Origin: a bacterium
Lineage (GTDB): Bacteria > Bacillota > Clostridia > Oscillospirales > Acutalibacteraceae
Length of the DNA: 36,807 nt
Assembly (NCBI GenBank): GCA_004560045.1
Contig: SFWF01000004.1
Location: 1 to 36,807, forward strand
Reading direction: 5' to 3'
A model generated the notes under the pieces. The model was not told where the DNA came from, did no database searches, and saw only the letters and a program-made list of their open reading frames with translations. Positions within the stretch are counted from its first letter, which is position 1. Every line of letters begins with the position of its first letter. Below, piece by piece: positions 22,902 through 29,776 of this stretch. The position numbers and the translations under genes were made by a program.

Positions 22902-24881
22902 TTATCTTATAAATTTGCCCTTTTCGAAGCGGCCTTCTAAAACGGTTCCGTCGGCCTTGATAAGCTTGCCCTGACCGGTGCGCTCGTTCTTTACGAAATC
23001 GCCCTTATAAACGTCGCCGTCGGGGAAGGTGTAAACGCCGTAGCCGTCGCGGCTGTCGTCGGTGTAGTGACCTTCGTAGGAGGTTCCGTCGGGCCAGGTC
23101 TTTTTGCCGTTACCGTTAGCCTTTCCGTCCTTAAACTCACACTCTAAGACGCTTCCGTCGGGCCAGGTCTTTTTACCCTTACCGTTGGCCTTTCCGTCGG
23201 CGTAGTCACCCTCGTAGACGGTGCCGCTGGGCCAGGTGTATTTGCCGTAGCCCACTCTGACGTTGTTAACGAAATCGCCTTCATAGCGGCTTCCGTCGGC
23301 CCAGGAATAAACTCCCTTACCGTGACGGTTTCCGTCTAAGTAGCCGCCTATGTAGCAGCTTCCGTCGGCCCAGCAGTATTTAGCCTGTCCCGTGCGGACG
23401 TTATTTACAAAGTCGCCTATGTAGTAGGATTTCGAATTACTCCAGAAGTAGAAGCCGTAGCCGTTACGCTTTCCTTCCTTATATTCGGCCGAGGCAAAGC
23501 TTTGATCGGAAAATACCTCAATGCCCTTGCCGCTAAGGTTATCGTTATCGTAGCAGCCGTAATCCCAGCCGCCTCCTATGTAGGATTTAAGACCGATTCC
23601 CTTGAAGATCGATTTTTCGAGCTCGCCTTCGTAGGCGGTGCCGTTTTTGTAAATGTAGCGGCCCTTTCCGCTAAGATCACCCTCGAAGAATTCACCCTCG
23701 TAAAGGTTTCCGTTAGCGTAATACCTGCGGCCGAGTCCCGTACGCTTACCGTCGACGTAGTCGCCCTCGTAGTAGTTGTCGGGGCCCCAGTGATAAACGC
23801 CCTTACCGTGACGAGAGCCCTTTACGAAGCTTCCCTCGTACCATTCGGTCTTGTTATAGCAGATGCGTCCCTGACCTGTGCGGGCATTTTCAACAAAGTC
23901 GCCCTCGTAACGGGTTCCGTCGGTCCAGGTATAGGAGCCGCGTCCGTGACGCTTTCCGTTAACGAAGCGTCCGACGTAGCGTTCTCCGTTTGTGAAGGTT
24001 ATTTCGCCGAAGCCGTGGGGAATTTTTCCGCAGACGTCTCCGCTGTATACCGAGCCGTCCTCAAGAACGATGTTGGAAACCTTTCCGGTCGGAATTATGT
24101 TGGATTTTACGATAGGGTTAGGTGAGGGAGCGACGAATTCGGGAACGACGGGAATATCCATCTTCGGCTTTTCGGGGACGGCGCCGTTACCTGCCGTAAC
24201 CTGTTCAAAAACCGCCTTAATAAAGGCCTCTACCTCCGCCGTTTTTTCGTCGGCGGTGGGCTCGGCGGCAGCAGGAGTCGGGGACTCTACGGGTGCGACC
24301 GTCTCGATAGGCTGAACCGTTTCCTCCACGGCGGCCTCTGGGGGAGGATTCTCTACGGGTGCCGCGGTGGCGGTTGGGGCCGTTTCGGTTGCCTGATTAG
24401 CGGCGGCCTCAAGCTCTGCGGCGGAATTTTCGGGGGTGATGTTCTGAGCTCCCTTAAACTCACCGAACTTGTCGGCCGAGAAGAGGGTGGCGTAGAAATT
24501 TTCGAGGTTCTGATATTTGTGGTAAAAAATAGACTGAATTCGGTTGAGTCGCATGGCCATACCTATCGGCAGGGAAACGTCCTCTAAATAGATAAGGAAA
24601 CGCTTTTTGTCGAGGTCGCGCGCGAAATTAAGCTCGTCCTTACAGTTGTTTGAGGCAAGATAGTTTTCGCTTATGAAGGCGATAAAATAATCGCAGTTGT
24701 TTATGTAGGTAGCGATGGTCTCGTCCCATTCGTTACCGGGGTCGATTCCCTCGTCGAACCAAAAGCGATAGCCCTCGCTCTGAAGCCGTTCGAGAATAGA
24801 ATGAACAAGCTTACCGTCGCGGTGAGCGTAGCTTATAAAAATATATTTTTCCGATCCTTTGTAGGGTCTTGGGGCGCTCAT
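22902..24881 (-). CDS. TIR domain fused to MORN repeats
   Basis: A 659-residue protein. Residues 11-140 form a TIR domain: YIFISYAHRD at 13-22, GYRFWFDEGIDPGNEW at 37-52, and NNCKDEL with Glu83 at the place of the catalytic glutamate in NAD-cleaving TIRs. Residues 150-260 are a low-complexity Ala/Pro/Glu/Thr linker. From residue 279 to the end there are 17 MORN-type units (typical YEGDFVNGKRHGKG) in a 23-residue register, with one extra residue near 486. TIRs bind or cleave NAD; MORN repeats are scaffolds that contact lipids or proteins. No signal peptide or membrane segment, so it should be cytoplasmic. It stands alone, with no defence genes beside it. The Shine-Dalgarno site is weak. Confidence 0.88.
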   Translation of the reverse strand: MSAPRPYKGSEKYIFISYAHRDGKLVHSILERLQSEGYRFWFDEGIDPGNEWDETIATYINNCDYFIAFISENYLASNNCKDELNFARDLDKKRFLIYLEDVSLPIGMAMRLNRIQSIFYHKYQNLENFYATLFSADKFGEFKGAQNITPENSAAELEAAANQATETAPTATAAPVENPPPEAAVEETVQPIETVAPVESPTPAAAEPTADEKTAEVEAFIKAVFEQVTAGNGAVPEKPKMDIPVVPEFVAPSPNPIVKSNIIPTGKVSNIVLEDGSVYSGDVCGKIPHGFGEITFTNGERYVGRFVNGKRHGRGSYTWTDGTRYEGDFVENARTGQGRICYNKTEWYEGSFVKGSRHGKGVYHWGPDNYYEGDYVDGKRTGLGRRYYANGNLYEGEFFEGDLSGKGRYIYKNGTAYEGELEKSIFKGIGLKSYIGGGWDYGCYDNDNLSGKGIEVFSDQSFASAEYKEGKRNGYGFYFWSNSKSYYIGDFVNNVRTGQAKYCWADGSCYIGGYLDGNRHGKGVYSWADGSRYEGDFVNNVRVGYGKYTWPSGTVYEGDYADGKANGKGKKTWPDGSVLECEFKDGKANGNGKKTWPDGTSYEGHYTDDSRDGYGVYTFPDGDVYKGDFVKNERTGQGKLIKADGTVLEGRFEKGKFIR

Positions 24882-24916
24882 AAAACTGATCCAACTTTGA
24901 AAGTTATATTTATTTT

Positions 24917-24945
24917 ATTATAAACCAATTATTTTGTTATGTTAA
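24917..24945 (-). promoter_or_regulatory. Promoter of the TIR-MORN gene
   Basis: On the minus strand, TTAACA (24940-24945) and TATAAT (24917-24922) are separated by 17 bp, near consensus. The leader is about 30 nt. This suggests expression without an activator. Confidence 0.65.
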
Positions 24946-25102
24946 ATGCAAAAAGCGCTATTTTTCGGTCTTTTATGCGGAAAAACAACTGCATAAAAAG
25001 AAAAGTGAATATCGTTAAAGTATTTATGTAAATTTTGCAAGCAATTTTACCGAAAAGGAAATATAATTAAATAAAATAATAACTCTTTGGAGGTATAAAA
25101 AT

Positions 25103-26899
25103 ATGGCAGAAAACAGACTTATCGGCGATTATCCCGTAATCGGTATCCGTCCTACCATCGACGGAAGAAGAGGTGTGCTGGGTGTTCGCGAATCCCTCGA
25201 GGATCAGACCATGAATATGGCGAGGCGCGCCGCAAAGCTTTTTACCGACAACCTTAAATATTCAAACGGCGAGCCCGTAAAGGTAGTTATCGCAGATACT
25301 ACCATCGGCCGCGTCGGCGAAGCCGCCGCCTGCGCAGACAAGTTCCGCAAGGAGGGGGTCGACATCACCGTTACCGTAACCCCCTGCTGGTGCTACGGTG
25401 CAGAGACTATGGATATGGACCCAAACACCATCAAGGCCGTTTGGGGCTTTAACGGTACCGAGCGTCCCGGTGCGGTCTATCTCGCATCGGTTCTTGCGAC
25501 CCACGCTCAGAAGGGACTTCCCGCCTTCGGCATCTACGGTCATGAGGTTCAGGACTTAGACGATACCACCATTCCCGACGACGTTGCCGAAAAGCTTCTC
25601 CGCTTTGGCCGTGCCGCCGTTGCCGCCGCTACGATGAGAGGAAAATCCTATCTTCAGATAGGCTCTATCTGTATGGGAATCGGCGGTTCTATAATCGATA
25701 CCGACTTTATCGAGGACTATCTCGGTATGCGTGTTGAGTCGGTGGACGAGGTTGAGATCATCCGCCGAATGACCGAGGAGATCTACGATAAGGCCGAATA
25801 CGAGAAGGCTCTTGCCTGGACCAAGGCTAACTGCATCGAGGGCTTCGACAAGAACCCCAAGGAGCTTCAGAAAACGAGAGAGCAGAAGGATTCCGACTGG
25901 GAATTCGTCGTTAAGATGATGATCATCATCAAGGACCTTATGAACGGCAACAAGAACCTACCCCGTGGCTGTGAGGAGGAAATGGTCGGTCATAACGCCA
26001 TTGCCGCAGGCTTCCAGGGTCAGCGTCAGTGGACCGACTTCTACCCCAACTGCGACTTCCCCGAGGCTATGCTCAATACCTCCTTCGACTGGAACGGTGC
26101 CCGTGAGCCCTACGTTTTAGCCACCGAAAACGACGTTTTAAACGGCCTTGGTATGCTCTTTATGAAGCTGCTTACCAACCGTGCGCAGATGTTTGCCGAT
26201 GTCAGGACCTATTGGAGCGGCGACGCTATTAAGCGTGTTACCGGCTACGAGATCGAGGGCAAGGCCGCCGCTTCCGACGGTGTTATTCACCTTATCAACT
26301 CGGGTGCCTGCTGCTTAGATGCCAACGGTGCCGTTAAGGACGAGAACGGTAACGCCGTTATGAAGCCTTGGTACGATATGACCGAGGCCGACTGTAAGGC
26401 CGTTATGGAAAACTCTACCTGGAACTATGCCGACCTCGGCTACTTCCGCGGCGGCGGATATTCCTCCCGCTTCGAGACCCGTGCCGAAATGCCCGCTACG
26501 ATGATCCGTCTTAACCTCGTTAAGGGTCTCGGCCCCGTGCTTCAGATAGCTGAGGGCTGGACGGTAGAGCTTCCCGAGGAGGTAAGCGATACCCTCTGGA
26601 AGAGAACCGACTATACCTGGCCCTGCACCTGGTTTGCCCCCCGTACTACCGGCGAAGGCGCCTTCAAGACCGCCTACGACGTTATGAATAATTGGGGCGC
26701 TAACCACGGCGCTATCTCCTACGGTCATATCGGCGCCGACCTTATAACCCTCTGCTCTATCCTCAGGATCCCCGTTTGTATGCACAATGTACCCGAGGAT
26801 AAGATCTTCCGTCCTGCCGCCTGGAATGCCTTCGGTATGGATAAGGAGGGTGCCGACTACCGCGCCTGTGCCAATTTCGGACCTCAGTTTAAGAAATAA
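25103..26899 (+). CDS. fucI: L-fucose isomerase
   Basis: Converts L-fucose to L-fuculose (and often D-arabinose to D-ribulose) in the cytoplasm with Mn2+. The 598-residue sequence matches E. coli FucI along its length as I recall it, for example IGIRPTIDGRRGVLGVRESL near residues 14-33 and TPCWCYGAETMDMDP near residues 92-106. Glu342 (ATEND) and Asp366 (FADVRTYW), 24 apart, match E. coli Glu337 and Asp361; His535 in NWGANHG is the likely third metal ligand. A TTGGAGGTAT site precedes the ATG. A TATAAT box lies at 25062-25067 with no good -35, which suits activator control; ttgc-aa-gcaa at 25035-25044 could be a site. No fucK or fucA is in the window. Confidence 0.96.
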   Translation: MAENRLIGDYPVIGIRPTIDGRRGVLGVRESLEDQTMNMARRAAKLFTDNLKYSNGEPVKVVIADTTIGRVGEAAACADKFRKEGVDITVTVTPCWCYGAETMDMDPNTIKAVWGFNGTERPGAVYLASVLATHAQKGLPAFGIYGHEVQDLDDTTIPDDVAEKLLRFGRAAVAAATMRGKSYLQIGSICMGIGGSIIDTDFIEDYLGMRVESVDEVEIIRRMTEEIYDKAEYEKALAWTKANCIEGFDKNPKELQKTREQKDSDWEFVVKMMIIIKDLMNGNKNLPRGCEEEMVGHNAIAAGFQGQRQWTDFYPNCDFPEAMLNTSFDWNGAREPYVLATENDVLNGLGMLFMKLLTNRAQMFADVRTYWSGDAIKRVTGYEIEGKAAASDGVIHLINSGACCLDANGAVKDENGNAVMKPWYDMTEADCKAVMENSTWNYADLGYFRGGGYSSRFETRAEMPATMIRLNLVKGLGPVLQIAEGWTVELPEEVSDTLWKRTDYTWPCTWFAPRTTGEGAFKTAYDVMNNWGANHGAISYGHIGADLITLCSILRIPVCMHNVPEDKIFRPAAWNAFGMDKEGADYRACANFGPQFKK

Positions 26900-26911
26900 T
26901 GGGAGAAAACT

Positions 26912-27646
26912 ATGGAATATAATAAGGCTGACTATTACGGACGCGAAATGCTTGAATTCGAGTTTTTGGGGAGGCAGGCCAAGCTCGTCCTCCCCGAGAC
27001 TCCCGCTAAGGGTAACCCTTGGCTTATAAAAACCGAATATTTCTGGGCTTTTTCGGAGTTTGAACGGGATATGATAGACCGTGGCTTTGCGGTTGCCTAT
27101 ATTGCCAACAAGACCCGTTGGCACGATCCTTCCGACGATTCCGCAAAGCACGAATTTTCTCTGTTTTTGCAGAAGGAGTTCGGTTTAAACGAAAAATGTA
27201 TCCCCGTAGGAATGTCCTGCGGCGGTCTGCAAGCGGTGTATTTTGCCGCGGCATACCCGTCGGATATTAAGGGGCTTTATCTCGATGCTCCGGTTTTAAA
27301 TCTGCTTAGCTGTCCCGGTGGTGTAGGGGAAGGTCATTCCGTTATGGAGGAATTTACCGCTCATACGGGTATGACACTTATCGACCTTATGTCCTACCGA
27401 AATCATCCTTTGGATAATTTCGGAAAGCTGGCCGAAAATAAGCTTCCCGTATTTCTTATCTGCGGCGACAGCGACAAGACCGTGCCTTACCTTGAAAACG
27501 GTAAGCTGCTTTACGACTACTATACCGAAAGAGGCCTCGATATTAAGCAGATAATAAAGGAAAACTGCGATCATCATCCTCACGGGCTTACCGACCGAGT
27601 CCCCCTTATAAATTGGGCCCTATCCCTTTATGGGCAGTCAGAATAA
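26912..27646 (+). CDS. Alpha/beta hydrolase (probable esterase)
   Basis: A 244-residue cytoplasmic hydrolase of the alpha/beta fold. The nucleophile elbow is GMSCG with Ser102; FLICGDSDKTVP holds the acid (Asp186 or Asp188) and DHHPHG (221-224) the histidine. It lies 12 bp after fucI with a GGGAGAAA site, so it is co-transcribed. Removal of acyl groups from an imported fucose-containing glycan is a reasonable guess but only a guess. The last codons and stop fall in a 15-bp sequence (27632-27646) that recurs in inverted form at 27825-27839, so the extreme C-terminus may have been set by the repeat that follows. Confidence 0.8.
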   Translation: MEYNKADYYGREMLEFEFLGRQAKLVLPETPAKGNPWLIKTEYFWAFSEFERDMIDRGFAVAYIANKTRWHDPSDDSAKHEFSLFLQKEFGLNEKCIPVGMSCGGLQAVYFAAAYPSDIKGLYLDAPVLNLLSCPGGVGEGHSVMEEFTAHTGMTLIDLMSYRNHPLDNFGKLAENKLPVFLICGDSDKTVPYLENGKLLYDYYTERGLDIKQIIKENCDHHPHGLTDRVPLINWALSLYGQSE

Positions 27647-27849
27647 GCGCAGAACACGAGAAAACGGAAAAAATTAAGAGGTTTTGCCAAACGGTAAGAC
27701 CTCTTTTTGTTTTGCGATGAGAAATTCTCCGAATTTCGAAAACGTTGTTTTCTCGTTAAAGCTTTTTTCGGCACTCGGAGTACCTTTGTACGCCTAACGT
27801 ACCGAAGAAAAACTTTTCTGCATCTTATTCTGACTGCCCTTTTGCGAGG
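27642..27849. repeat. 208-bp tandem repeat, unit 1
   Basis: First of two complete units starting aataagcgcagaacacgag. It overlaps the hydrolase stop codon by five bases. It contains a terminator hairpin in its first third, a gagaaa/tttctc inverted repeat, and a second structured part (cggagtac..gtaccg). Its end (27825-27839, ttattctgactgccc) is the exact inverse of 27632-27646. Confidence 0.9.
27676..27708 (+). terminator. Terminator in repeat unit 1 (end of the fucI operon)
   Basis: aagaggttttgcc pairs with ggtaagacctctt around an aaac loop (13 bp with wobbles), followed by a T-run. It would end the fucI-hydrolase transcript. The same hairpin recurs 208 and 416 bp downstream. Confidence 0.88.
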
Positions 27850-28057
27850 AATAAGCGCAGAACACGAGAAAACGAAAAAAATTGAGAGGTTTTGCCAAAC
27901 GGTAAGACCTCTTTTTGTTTTGCGATGAGAAATTCTCCGAATTTTGAAAACGTTGTTTTCTCGTTAAAGCTTTTTTCGGCACTCGGAGTACCTTTGTACG
28001 CCTAACGTACCGAAGAAAAACTTTTCTGCATCTTGTTCTGACTGCCCTTTTGCGAGG
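27850..28057. repeat. 208-bp tandem repeat, unit 2
   Basis: Begins exactly 208 bp after unit 1 and differs by only a handful of bases (for example ttgagagg for ttaagagg, and tcttgttctg for tcttattctg). There is no real coding sequence in it. The near identity implies recent duplication or ongoing homogenisation. Confidence 0.9.
27884..27916 (+). terminator. Terminator in repeat unit 2
   Basis: Same hairpin as in unit 1, with one changed base at the outer end of the stem (gagaggt against acctctt) and the same T-run. Confidence 0.75.
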
Positions 28058-28124
28058 AATAAGCGCAGAACACGAGAAAACGGAAAAAATTAAGAGGTTT
28101 TACCAAACGGTAAGACCTCTTTTG
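28058..28124. repeat. 208-bp repeat, partial unit 3
   Basis: Third start exactly 208 bp after unit 2; similarity stops just after the terminator hairpin. The remaining bases to 28177 hold no gene. Confidence 0.88.
28092..28124 (+). terminator. Terminator in partial repeat unit 3
   Basis: Here the inner stem is ttacc/ggtaa, a fully paired version of ttgcc/ggtaa in units 1 and 2. That single change keeps the fold. A T-run follows. Confidence 0.75.
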
Positions 28125-28177
28125 GCTTTTTAAGGCGCTTATCTTTTCCCTGCGTCAAGCCGAGGCCTTAAAAATGC

Positions 28178-28206
28178 TTGACAAGTTTACTTGGCGGGGA
28201 TATAAT
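28178..28206 (+). promoter_or_regulatory. Perfect consensus sigma-A promoter
   Basis: TTGACA (28178-28183) and TATAAT (28201-28206) are spaced by exactly 17 bp. The 10-mer acttggcggg lies in the spacer (28190-28199) and again at 28222-28231 over the ribosome binding site of the next gene, which suggests repressor sites. Confidence 0.88.
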
Positions 28207-28241
28207 AAAATCGCAAAGAAAACTTGGCGGGAGGTAACCCT

Positions 28242-28574
28242 ATGAACAAGGAAGAAATACTCGAACAGAATAGGAAAGATAATAGCGGAAAGCTCGACGA
28301 GCGGGAGTCCGAAGCCCTCGGCAAGGCCTCCTACGTAGGAATGGCAACGGGGATTATCCTCTGTGCCGCTCTTGTTATCGTAAGCGAATTTATTTTAAAT
28401 CTGCCCGTCCTCGGCTATGCCGCCTGGATGGTCTGGTTCGGAATGAATGGAAGTCAGAACGCCGTCCTCTTTAAAAAGCTTAAGGAGAAAAAGCGTCTCG
28501 TTTACGCGGTGATAGAGTTTATACTTGCCGTCGCCTTTGGCGTTTGCCTTTTCCTCAGAAGCGGTATGATATAA
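28242..28574 (+). CDS. Small membrane protein paired with an XRE regulator (DUF6442-like)
   Basis: A 110-residue protein with a charged N-terminus (about 1-40) and two or three membrane segments: GMATGIILCAALVIVSEFIL, PVLGYAAWMVWFG and VYAVIEFILAVAFGVCLFLR. It resembles the small membrane proteins (DUF6442-type) that accompany one-domain XRE regulators in Clostridia; the function is not known. The ATG at 28242 follows GGGAGGT; a TTG at 28224 upstream is less likely. The stop overlaps the regulator's start by one base, so they are coupled. Confidence 0.7.
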   Translation: MNKEEILEQNRKDNSGKLDERESEALGKASYVGMATGIILCAALVIVSEFILNLPVLGYAAWMVWFGMNGSQNAVLFKKLKEKKRLVYAVIEFILAVAFGVCLFLRSGMI

Positions 28575-28780
28575 TGGACGACAGGCTTATTCTTAAAAAT
28601 AATCTTAAGGAAATAAGAAGCGAGCAGGGCATATCGCAGCAGCGGCTTGCCGAAATGGTCGGGGTCTCCCGAAACACCATAAGCTCCATCGAAACGGGGC
28701 AGTTTAACCCCACCGCCAAGCTTGCCCTCGTCCTCTGTACCGCCTTAGATAAAAAATTCGAGGAGCTTTTCTATTTTTAA
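28574..28780 (+). CDS. XRE-family transcriptional regulator (one-domain)
   Basis: This 68-residue protein is a single Cro/C1-type helix-turn-helix: LKEIRSEQGISQQRLAEMVG, then VSRNTISSIETGQFNPTAKL and a short tail LDKKFEELFYF. That ending is typical of the YgzD-like small regulators that control a linked membrane protein. ATG at 28574 overlaps the previous stop by one base. It probably represses its own operon through the acttggcggg repeats in the promoter; this is inferred from position. Confidence 0.88.
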   Translation: MDDRLILKNNLKEIRSEQGISQQRLAEMVGVSRNTISSIETGQFNPTAKLALVLCTALDKKFEELFYF

Positions 28781-28796
28781 GTCCCGAGTTTGGGAC
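28781..28796. promoter_or_regulatory. Inverted repeat after the regulator gene
   Basis: gtccc (28781-28785) and gggac (28792-28796) form a 5-bp inverted repeat right after the XRE gene stop and before the next small gene. It could be an operator or a weak hairpin; the sequence does not decide. Confidence 0.3.
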
Positions 28797-28833
28797 ATAG
28801 TCTCTGATAAAATATATGTCAGAGGTGATAAAA

Positions 28834-29037
28834 ATGAAAATGCTCACAAAGGAAGAACTGACGAGGAGGCTTTGCGCCTTCTATCGGGCCAATTTCGATC
28901 AGCGTAAGACCGAGGTCTGGTACGAACAGCCTGCGGCCAACGTATGGGTCTTCGGGCAGGGAGATAAAATATTCACCCTAAAATGTCATCTGCTAAACGG
29001 AGAGGTGACCCAAAGGGTAGAAAAGAAAGGAGTCTGA
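28834..29037 (+). CDS. Hypothetical protein, 67 residues
   Basis: I do not recognise this protein. It is short and basic, starting MKMLTKEELTRRLCAFYRAN, with an aromatic-rich middle (EVWYEQPAANVWVFGQGDKI) and no signal peptide or membrane segment. ATG at 28834 is chosen because AGAGGTG lies six bases upstream; an in-frame ATG at 28816 overlaps that site. It ends three bases before the next gene, with an AAAGGAG site inside its end, so the two are co-transcribed and may work together. Confidence 0.65.
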   Translation: MKMLTKEELTRRLCAFYRANFDQRKTEVWYEQPAANVWVFGQGDKIFTLKCHLLNGEVTQRVEKKGV

Positions 29038-29040
29038 CGA

Positions 29041-29517
29041 ATGTTCAGAGAGCTTATAAGAAAAAATAGAAAGCTCGAAAACCGTGAGTGTATCGAGCTT
29101 TTAGAGAAGGAGACCCGCGGTGTGCTTGCGGTAAACGGCGACGGTGGCTACCCCTACGCGAGCCCTATGAATCATTATTACTGTCCCGAGGACGGCTGTG
29201 TTTATTTTCACTGCGGCAAGGTGGGTCACCGCCTCGATTCGATAAAAAACTCCGACAAGGTCTCCTTTTGTGTAGTTGAAAAAGGGGAAAAGGTGGAGGG
29301 AGACTGGGCTCTTAGGGTCAGATCGGTCATAATTTTCGGCAAGATCGAAATAATCGACGATCAGGACGAAATTTCCCGTATCGCCTACGCCCTCAGCCGG
29401 AAATTCACCTCCGACGAGGAGTATATCAGAAACGAAATAGCGAAGTTTGCAAAGGAGACCCTCCTTTTAAAGCTTACCCCCGAGCATATCTGCGGAAAAA
29501 AGGTAAAAGAGTCATAA
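29041..29517 (+). CDS. Pyridoxamine 5'-phosphate oxidase family protein
   Basis: A 158-residue protein of the flavin-binding split-barrel type, similar in length and pattern to the NimA-like/pyridoxamine-phosphate-oxidase-like group. Visible blocks are GVLAVNGDGGYPYASPMNHY, VYFHCGKVGHRLDSIKNSDK with a histidine found in the group, and VSFCVVEKGEKVEGDWALRV. Members bind FMN or F420 and reduce various substrates; which one applies here is unknown. It follows the 67-residue protein in an operon. Confidence 0.85.
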   Translation: MFRELIRKNRKLENRECIELLEKETRGVLAVNGDGGYPYASPMNHYYCPEDGCVYFHCGKVGHRLDSIKNSDKVSFCVVEKGEKVEGDWALRVRSVIIFGKIEIIDDQDEISRIAYALSRKFTSDEEYIRNEIAKFAKETLLLKLTPEHICGKKVKES

Positions 29518-29528
29518 ACCTGTTTTCA

Positions 29529-29776
29529 TTAGGGACGAGGCCCCGGGGCCTTTGGACGCAATTAAATCCGTTTCCCCAATGGGGGAAACGGATGAAATCC
29601 CTAACGGGATGAAATCACTGCGTGATGAAATCCGCTGCGGCGGATGAAACGGATTTGATTTCATTATCTAACGGCAACCGTGAGATATCGCAAATTTCGT
29701 AAAACTATTCGGCAACCCTTGTAGGAGTCGGCGATCGAGGCGGTAGTGAATGACGACACAGTGCGTCGTCAGAGCC
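29529..29776. repeat. Structured interspersed repeat, copy 1
   Basis: Nearly the same sequence recurs in the same orientation at 36555-36807. It has a 12-bp hairpin (29566-29577 with 29582-29593), then three hairpins separated by gaa: atccctaacgggat, atcactgcgtgat and atccgctgcggcggat. A less repetitive half ends in gacgac..gtcgtc nested inside ggcgg..ccgcc. It has no coding content and lies between the oxidase gene and the sugar operon. Confidence 0.9.

Noticed and set aside
23502..24125. 207-codon open frame opposite the TIR-MORN gene
   Set aside because: It mirrors the repeated MORN codons (Val/Ala-rich) and has no ribosome binding site; the minus-strand gene explains the sequence.
22902..24881. 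Multi-gene defence island around the TIR gene
   Set aside because: The neighbours are a secreted phosphoesterase and L-fucose isomerase; no nuclease, helicase, cyclase or other defence gene is adjacent, so only the single gene can be proposed.
26315..27151. 278-codon open frame opposite fucI and the hydrolase
   Set aside because: It spans two genuine genes on the other strand and shows no protein-like pattern of its own.
27707..27982. Short open frames on both strands in the 208-bp repeats
   Set aside because: They lie over the terminator and inverted repeats, have no ribosome binding sites, and are copies of one repeated non-coding sequence.
27642..28124. 208-bp repeats as a CRISPR or integron array
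   Set aside because: The whole unit is repeated with no unique spacers, and there is no integrase gene nearby.
28790..28817. Promoter directly before the 67-residue gene (TTGGGA at 28790)
   Set aside because: The best -10 candidate (TAAAAT at 28808) is only 12 bp away, and the alternative ATATAT is a poor match, so I do not call it.
29566..29656. Possible CRISPR array in the serial hairpins
   Set aside because: The hairpin stems differ from each other, unit lengths are 13-30 bp, there are no constant-length spacers, and no cas genes are in the window.
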